From: an uncultured Ruminococcus sp.
GTDB taxonomy: Bacteria > Bacillota > Clostridia > Oscillospirales > Ruminococcaceae
Direction: 5' to 3'
DNA length: 13,675 bases
Assembly (NCBI GenBank): GCA_946404705.1
Contig: CAMJES010000026.1
Coordinates: 1-13,675 of the forward strand
Positions 13,177 through 13,675 of this stretch are shown piece after piece. A program made the position numbers and the translations under genes. A model generated the notes under the pieces. That model searched no databases and was not told where the DNA came from. It saw nothing but the letters and a program-made list of their open reading frames with translations. Every line of letters begins with the position of its first letter. Position 1 is the first letter of the stretch.

Positions 13177-13639
13177 ATGGACACAGTATTTTCATCACAG
13201 CTGCAAAAGCTTCGCAAGGAGCGCAATGTTACGCAGGAGGCTCTTGCGGCTCATCTCGGCGTAAGTCCGCAGGCGGTCAGCAAATGGGAGAACGGCAGTT
13301 ATCCCGACGGTGACCTGCTCCCTAAAATAGCAGACTTTTTCGGGGTTTCCATTGACTATCTTTACGGAAGGGCAAAGGAGGATTCATCCGTTGCTCAAAA
13401 GGTCATGGACGAACTGCAAAATCTTGTGGAAGACTCCGACAGCAGCAAAGAAGTATTCTTTGAACAGGCATTTAAATACGCATGGGCAATACAGATCGCA
13501 TCATGGAAGACAAACAAGTACTATTATGATCGTCCCGAGCTTAAAGAAACAGACGGCCTTACAGTTGCGGAAATAAACAGCAAAGCAGGCTTTACCTATA
13601 TGCGCCTTAACAAAGACCTTGAATATTTTTTTCTTGTAA
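13177..13639 (+). CDS. XRE-family helix-turn-helix regulator (3' end lost)
   Basis: 154 genuine codons, then the reading runs into adapter sequence at 13640, so the true C-terminus is missing. Residues 8-62 are a Cro/CI-type helix-turn-helix: LQKLRKERNVTQEALAAHLG, SPQAVSKWENG at 29-39, and the closing helix DLLPKIADFFGVSIDYLYGR. The following part (about 65-154) is partly helical with several aromatic residues (KYAWAIQ, KYYYDRPE) and resembles the sensor half of Clostridial XRE regulators; no ligand can be named. It probably represses its own or neighbouring genes, and a palindrome lies in its promoter spacer. The residues IGRASCRERV that would end the open frame are translated adapter and must not be annotated. 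Confidence 0.88.
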
Positions 13640-13675
13640 AGATCGGAAGAGCGTCGTGTAGGGAAAGAGTGTAGA
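13640..13675 (+). other. Illumina TruSeq adapter sequence (artefact)
   Basis: All 36 bases match the reverse complement of the TruSeq universal adapter, starting AGATCGGAAGAGCGTCGTGT and continuing GGGAAAGAGTGTAGA. It is untrimmed library adapter at the contig end, not genomic DNA. Confidence 0.98.

Noticed and set aside
13642..13674. Novel arginine/cysteine-rich C-terminus of the XRE regulator
   Set aside because: These codons are translated sequencing adapter.

Overview
The window reads as a piece of a Gram-positive Clostridia chromosome, most likely Oscillospiraceae/Ruminococcus-like. The signs are AT-rich intergenic DNA, strong GGAGG ribosome binding sites, sigma-A-type promoters with 17-18 bp spacers, secreted Big_2-domain proteins with Gram-positive signal peptides, a stand-alone PTS enzyme I, and 7TM-GGDEF-EAL and XRE regulators. 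No rRNA, tRNA, CRISPR array or transposase was seen. Family assignments are by motif recognition only; no search was run.

Layout. Positions 1-2793 (minus strand) hold three tandem paralogous secreted proteins, each with its own promoter: one cut off by the left edge, one ending in three novel-looking repeats of about 57 residues, and one ending in a CAP/SCP (YkwD-like) domain. A divergent YitT-family membrane protein follows (2964-3854, plus). A long near-perfect inverted repeat (3893-3990) separates it from a convergent minus-strand operon at 4034-8689.

That operon reads, in order of transcription: circularly permuted ATP-grasp (broken by an in-frame TAG), alpha-E protein, transglutaminase-like cysteine peptidase, AspA/AstE-type zinc deacylase, and a second AspA/AstE paralogue that has lost its zinc ligands. 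The genes overlap or nearly touch. A good promoter drives the operon, and a terminator-like hairpin lies between that promoter and the first gene. The ATP-grasp/alpha-E/transglutaminase trio is a known but functionally uncharacterised predicted peptide-ligation/modification system. The coupled active-plus-inactive deacylase pair is the part I find most novel.

Upstream lies ptsI (8946-10607, minus) with its own promoter and terminator. Next is a plus-strand gene for a 7TM, degenerate-GGDEF, intact-EAL c-di-GMP phosphodiesterase (11029-12966), interrupted by an in-frame TAA. An XRE-family regulator starts at 13177 and runs to the right edge.

Quality warning. The last 36 bases (13640-13675) match the reverse complement of the Illumina TruSeq universal adapter, so the 3' end is a sequencing artefact and the XRE protein's apparent C-terminus is not biological. 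Two point nonsense codons in one contig that also carries adapter sequence mean base-calling errors must be excluded before either gene is called a pseudogene.
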